DNA of 64,000 nucleotides from positions 62,001 to 126,000 of the forward strand of contig JAEXFD010000057.1 of the NCBI GenBank assembly GCA_023400405.1, written 5' to 3'. The stretch is from Pseudomonadota bacterium (lineage in GTDB: Bacteria > Pseudomonadota > Alphaproteobacteria > Sphingomonadales > Sphingomonadaceae). Shown here one piece after another: positions 60,704 through 64,000 of the stretch. The notes beneath the pieces are model-generated. The model did no database searches, had not been told where the DNA came from, and worked only from the letters and a program-made list of their open reading frames with translations. Within the stretch, counting starts at the first letter, position 1; every line of letters begins with the position of its first letter. Position numbers and translations under genes: made by a program.

Positions 60704-61159
60704 ATGACCACGATCACGGTGCAGCAGATGGCCGAGAGCATCGGCACCGAGCGCGTCTCCGATTGGGTCGAAGTCACCCAGGCGATGATCGACACCTTCG
60801 CCGAGGCCACGGGCGATCACCAGTTCATCCATGTCGATCCCGTCCGCGCCGCGCAGACGCCGTTCGGCGGCACGATCGCGCACGGCTTCCTGTCGCTCTC
60901 GCTGATGCCGATGCTCGCCCAGCGCGCCGGCGCCCCGGCGATCGAGGGCGTGAAGATGGGCGTGAACTATGGCGGCAACAAAGTCCGCTTCGTCACGCCT
61001 GTCCGCTCCGGCAAACGCGTGCGCGGGCGGTTCACGCTGGTCAAATTCGCCGAGCGCCACCCCGGCGTCTGGGAACAGGTGCAGAATTACGTCCTCGAGA
61101 TCGAGGGCGAGGAAAAGCCCGCGCTGATCGCCGAATGGATCGCGCTGGTTTATGTTTGA
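60704..61159 (+). CDS. MaoC-family dehydratase
   Basis: 151-residue hot-dog-fold enoyl-CoA hydratase-like enzyme. The catalytic hydratase-2 motif is FAEATGDHQFIHVDPVRAAQ with the D/H pair, then TPFGGTIAHGFLSLSLMPML and VNYGGNKVRFVTPV. Alone upstream of the acetyl-CoA acyltransferase gene (132 bases), so both may act in fatty-acid or other acyl-CoA breakdown. The ATG at 60704 has AGAGGATAG upstream. Confidence 0.93.
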   Translation: MTTITVQQMAESIGTERVSDWVEVTQAMIDTFAEATGDHQFIHVDPVRAAQTPFGGTIAHGFLSLSLMPMLAQRAGAPAIEGVKMGVNYGGNKVRFVTPVRSGKRVRGRFTLVKFAERHPGVWEQVQNYVLEIEGEEKPALIAEWIALVYV

Positions 61160-61166
61160 GGCTTAA

Positions 61167-61276
61167 CACGCCCCTCCCCTCCAGGGGAGGGGATGGGGGT
61201 GGGGCTGGGTCTCACAGAGACCGGCGCTCGACACTCCCCCACCCCAAACCCCTCCCCTGAAGGGGAGGGGCTTTAG
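61167..61276. repeat. GC-rich hairpin repeats before the thiolase gene
   Basis: Two CCCCTCCCCT/AGGGGAGGGG-type palindromes flank the 132-base gap, with additional facing GGGGGTGGGG / CCCCCACCCC segments that can pair across it. Same repeat style as 59329-59429. They probably form terminators or boundary structures between the dehydratase and the thiolase. Confidence 0.6.
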
Positions 61277-61290
61277 AGAAGGAAGAAACC

Positions 61291-62466
61291 ATGCGTTCCG
61301 CAGTCATCGTCTCCACCGCCCGCACGGGCATCGGCCGCGCCTATCGCGGCGCATTCAATGCCCTGCCCGCCGCCACGCTCGGCAGCCATTCGATCAAGGC
61401 CGCGGTCGAGCGCGCCGGCATCGATCCGGCCGAAGTGCAGGACGTCGTCTTCGGCGCCGCGCTCCAGCAGGGCAGCACCGCAGGCAACATCGCCCGCCTC
61501 GCTTTGCTCCGCGCCGGCCTGCCGGTCTCCGTCGCCGGCATGTCGGTCGATCGCCAGTGCGCCTCGGGCCTGATGGCGATCGCCACCGCGGCGAAGGAGA
61601 TCATGGTCGATAATATGGACATCGCGATCGGCGGCGGCCTCGAATCGATCAGCCTGGTCCAGACCCCGGCGATGCGCGTCGAGCCCGACAAGGAACTGCT
61701 CGCGATGCACAACGACATCTACATGCCGATGCTGCAGACCGCCGAAGTGGTGGCGAGCCGCTATGGCATCTCGCGCGAGCGCTGCGACGCCTATGCCCTG
61801 CAGTCGCAGCAGCGCACCGCCGCCGCCCAGGCCGCGGGCAAGTTCGACGACGAGATCGTCCCGGTCACCGCGACGATGAACGTCGTCAACAAGGAGACCA
61901 AGGAAGTCTCGCAGAAGGAAATCACCCTCGCCAAGGACGAGGGCAACCGCGCCGACACCACGCTGGAGGGCCTGCAGTCGCTCAATCCGGTGCTGCCGAA
62001 CGGTACCGTCACCGCGGGCAACGCCTCGCAGCTTTCCGACGGCAGCTCCGCCTCGGTGCTGATGGAAGAGAAGCTCGCCGAGCAGCGCGGCCTCACCCCG
62101 CTCGGCCGCTATGTCGGCATGGCCGTCGCCGGCACCAAGCCCGACGAGATGGGCATCGGCCCGGTCTATGCGATCCCTAAACTGCTCGAGCGCTTCAACC
62201 TCAAGATGGACGATATCGGCCTGTGGGAGCTCAATGAGGCGTTCGCGGTGCAGGTGCTCTATTGCCAGGACAAGCTCGGCATCCCCAACGAGCTGCTCAA
62301 CGTCAATGGCGGCGCGATCTCGATCGGCCACCCCTATGGCATGTCGGGCGCCCGCATGACCGGCCACGCCCTGATCGAAGGCAAGCGCCGCGGCGCGAAG
62401 CACGTCGTCGTCACGATGTGCATCGGCGGCGGCATGGGCGCGGCGGGCCTGTTCGAGGTGCTGTGA
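61291..62466 (+). CDS. Acetyl-CoA acyltransferase (thiolase)
   Basis: 391-residue thiolase. The acyl-accepting cysteine is C90 (SVDRQCASGLMAIAT); the C-terminal signatures are NVNGGAISIGHPYGMSGARM with the histidine and MCIGGGMGAAGLFE with the second cysteine. The N-terminal RSAVIVSTARTGIGRAYRGA is typical of degradative thiolases (FadA-like) rather than PhaA, but the split is not certain. AAGGAAGAAACC precedes the ATG. Confidence 0.95.
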   Translation: MRSAVIVSTARTGIGRAYRGAFNALPAATLGSHSIKAAVERAGIDPAEVQDVVFGAALQQGSTAGNIARLALLRAGLPVSVAGMSVDRQCASGLMAIATAAKEIMVDNMDIAIGGGLESISLVQTPAMRVEPDKELLAMHNDIYMPMLQTAEVVASRYGISRERCDAYALQSQQRTAAAQAAGKFDDEIVPVTATMNVVNKETKEVSQKEITLAKDEGNRADTTLEGLQSLNPVLPNGTVTAGNASQLSDGSSASVLMEEKLAEQRGLTPLGRYVGMAVAGTKPDEMGIGPVYAIPKLLERFNLKMDDIGLWELNEAFAVQVLYCQDKLGIPNELLNVNGGAISIGHPYGMSGARMTGHALIEGKRRGAKHVVVTMCIGGGMGAAGLFEVL

Positions 62467-62477
62467 CCGGGATTGAC

Positions 62478-62505
62478 GCGAGGGTGGGCCATGGCTCACC
62501 CTCGC
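62478..62505 (+). terminator. Hairpin after the thiolase gene
   Basis: GCGAGGGTG / CACCCTCGC, nine-base perfect stem with an internal GCCATGGC in the loop, 11 bases after the thiolase stop. It lies just before the DUF805 ATG at 62510, so DUF805 must have a promoter within or after it, or starts further downstream. Confidence 0.5.
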
Positions 62506-62509
62506 ATCC

Positions 62510-63007
62510 ATGGGATATACTTCTCAATCGACCAGCTCGCTCCTACGTGTCGGCTGGTCGGTATGGCTACGCACCTTCGACTTTCGCGGCCGCTCGACGC
62601 GGACGGAGGCACTATCCTTCGTCCTCTTCAACCTGTTGGTATCGTTGGCGCTGTTTTTCTTGCCCGACGGTGGCGAATTCGGCTCGCAAAGGGGCAACCC
62701 TGTATTCGTCGCGGCGCTCAGCACCGCGGTTCATTTCTTCTTTCTGCCGCCGCTATTCGCTCTGCTCGCGCGACGATTGCACGACATCGGGCTGCCAGGT
62801 TGGCCAGCCGTTCCGCTAGTCGTAACGGTGACGGCGCTCAGCTTCTGGTCCAGCCTCTATTTTAGGACGGGCTTCCTGATCGCCCCACTGCCCGGATGGG
62901 CCAGCGGACTGTACGCTGCCGGAATCCTTCTCTTCTACGCAGCGTTCCTTTGGCCACCCCAACAGAGCGCGAACCGCTTCGGCGCCGATCCGCGTCTGGA
63001 ACTCTAA
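62510..63007 (+). CDS. DUF805 membrane protein
   Basis: 165 residues with four membrane helices. DUF805 signature: DFRGRSTRTEALSFVLFNLL at the first helix and LPPLFALLARRLHDIGLPGW with the R-R-L-H-D-x-G-x-x-G-W motif. The start at 62510 has no ribosome site because of the preceding hairpin; a GTG 13 codons downstream (VGWSVWLRTF) is an alternative. Function unknown (YhaH-like inner-membrane proteins). Confidence 0.85.
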   Translation: MGYTSQSTSSLLRVGWSVWLRTFDFRGRSTRTEALSFVLFNLLVSLALFFLPDGGEFGSQRGNPVFVAALSTAVHFFFLPPLFALLARRLHDIGLPGWPAVPLVVTVTALSFWSSLYFRTGFLIAPLPGWASGLYAAGILLFYAAFLWPPQQSANRFGADPRLEL

Positions 63008-63115
63008 AACCCACCGAAATACCTGAAATCACTATGCGTTATTGCTTCGCTAACCACTGTTAGCGATACCAGTCTCCGGACCTTCGCAACGGAGGCCGAA
63101 GCAGGAGGGATGGCC

Positions 63116-64000
63116 ATGGCGGAGAGCTTGGCGCTGGTGGCCGATATCGGCCGCCATTCGGTGCGGTTCGGGCTGACCGGCGGCGAGGGCGGGCTGGCGC
63201 CGCGCGACGTGCGCCGCTTTTCGATCAGCGAGCACCCCACCTTCACCAGCGCACTCGTCACTTACCTTGGCGATCTCGGGCTCGAGGACGCGCGGCTGCC
63301 CAGCGTGCTCGCCGTCGCCGGTGCCGCCCGCGGCGACCTGATCAACCTCACCGGCAGCCGCTGGTACATCTCGCTCTCCGGCGTCGAGGCGGTGCTGCGC
63401 GTGCCGCCGCGCGCGCTCAACGAATGCGCCGCCAATGCGCTGGCGCTCACCCTGCTGCCGCCCTCGGCCTTCACGTCGTTGCACGGCCCGCCGCCGCGCC
63501 CGCCCGAGCCCGGAGGCAATTACGTCGTGATCGGCACCGGCACCGGTCTCGGCGTCGCCGCGCTGATCACGGCCGGCGACAGGCTCTTTCCCATCCAGAG
63601 CGAAGCCGGCCACATCGCCCTCGCGGCCGAAACGCCCGAAGCGCAGCGCTTCGCCGAGTTCTGCCGCCGCACCGGCCACGCCCTCGATGTCGAGACGCTG
63701 ATCAGCGCTCCCGGCCTGTGCCTCGCCTACGAAGCGCTTTCGGGCAAGCGCATCGCGTCGCCGGAGGAGGTCACCCGCAACGCCGCGCGCGATCCTGCCG
63801 CTGCGGCGGCCGTCCGCCTGTTCGTCGATCAGCTCGCCGCCTTTGCCGGGGATCTCGCGCTCGCCTTTGGCGCCTGGGACGGCATCTATTTCACCGGCGC
63901 GATCAGCCGCGCGCTTCACCCCCAGCTCGCCGACCCGGCCTTCCGCCGCCGCCTCGAAGCCAAGGCCGCCTTCCGCCGCCAGCTCGCCGAAGTGCCGGTC
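63116..64000 (+). CDS. Glucokinase-like protein with altered ATP-binding and catalytic motifs (right-truncated)
   Basis: 295 codons open to the window edge. The fold is glucokinase/ROK-like Glk: AGHIALAAE with preceding SE (E and H of the sugar-binding site) and VIGTGTGLGVAALI (adenosine motif). However, the usual N-terminal D-x-G-G-T-N-x-R phosphate loop reads DIGRHSVRF, and the catalytic N-D is N-E in ALNECAANALAL. Start at the second ATG (63116), six bases after AGGAGGG; an ATG at 63110 would abut the ribosome site. It may be a divergent glucokinase or a regulatory homologue. Confidence 0.8.
   Translation, partial: MAESLALVADIGRHSVRFGLTGGEGGLAPRDVRRFSISEHPTFTSALVTYLGDLGLEDARLPSVLAVAGAARGDLINLTGSRWYISLSGVEAVLRVPPRALNECAANALALTLLPPSAFTSLHGPPPRPPEPGGNYVVIGTGTGLGVAALITAGDRLFPIQSEAGHIALAAETPEAQRFAEFCRRTGHALDVETLISAPGLCLAYEALSGKRIASPEEVTRNAARDPAAAAAVRLFVDQLAAFAGDLALAFGAWDGIYFTGAISRALHPQLADPAFRRRLEAKAAFRRQLAEVPV

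Noticed and set aside
1..64000. CRISPR arrays, insertion sequences, integrases, rRNA
   Set aside because: No spaced direct repeats, transposase or integrase motifs, or rRNA signatures were visible on reading through.

Overview
The window reads as chromosome of a sphingomonad-like alphaproteobacterium (Sphingomonas or a close relative). Pointers are the very high GC content with GC-rich third codon positions, TonB-dependent receptors, a LuxR/LuxI pair beside a PhyH gene, FixL/FixJ, an alphaproteobacterial TIGR02300 (FYDLN) protein next to aroA and cmk, an exosortase-A-type glycosylation module, and a GTTC-N7-GTTC type LexA box. Both edges cut genes: a TonB receptor on the left and a glucokinase-like gene on the right.

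Layout. 1-4.4 kb: ECF sigma factor, FecR and an STN-domain TonB receptor (surface signalling). 4.5-6.9 kb: an XRE regulator, a frameshifted DUF2971 gene and a HEPN-like gene. 6.9-10.0 kb: luxR, luxI, phyH and a DUF6499-DUF2285 protein (FseA-like) as one leftward quorum-sensing operon. 10.7-14.8 kb: a cysteine-synthase-like enzyme, a thermonuclease, DUF1810 and MetB. 15.2-18.8 kb: DUF1971, truncated haemoglobin and alternative oxidase, divergent from a haem-PAS FixL/FixJ pair. 19-25.5 kb: an NRAMP-like transporter, many small proteins, a DUF4142 lipoprotein, DUF3597, DUF937, and an Hsp20 gene behind a ROSE RNA thermometer. 25.6-33 kb: L,D-transpeptidase, an alpha/beta hydrolase, a PAS-HWE kinase with its response regulator, and a LexA-box-preceded degenerate SRAP-like gene. 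33-39.7 kb: an iron-uptake locus (TonB receptor, membrane protein, PepSY protein) divergent from a PNPOx-like pair around two Fur-like palindromes. 39.9-47.1 kb: tRNA-Ala, TIGR02300, aroA, an unrecognised tandem paralogous pair, cmk and a large HAD protein. 47-51.5 kb: S9 peptidase and dxs. 51.5-56.5 kb: a sphingomonad palindromic repeat and a glycosyltransferase, O-glycosylation ligase and acyltransferase module. 56.4-64 kb: PfpI protein, topoisomerase IB, MscS channel, DUF2167, MaoC dehydratase, thiolase, DUF805 and the glucokinase-like gene.

The most interesting parts are the quorum-sensing operon ending in an FseA-like activator although no integrative element is visible here, the oxygen-sensor/alternative-oxidase/haemoglobin cluster, the SOS-type SRAP paralogue that has lost catalytic residues, and a tandem pair of unknown proteins between aroA and cmk. 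No CRISPR array, insertion sequence, integrase or rRNA gene was seen.
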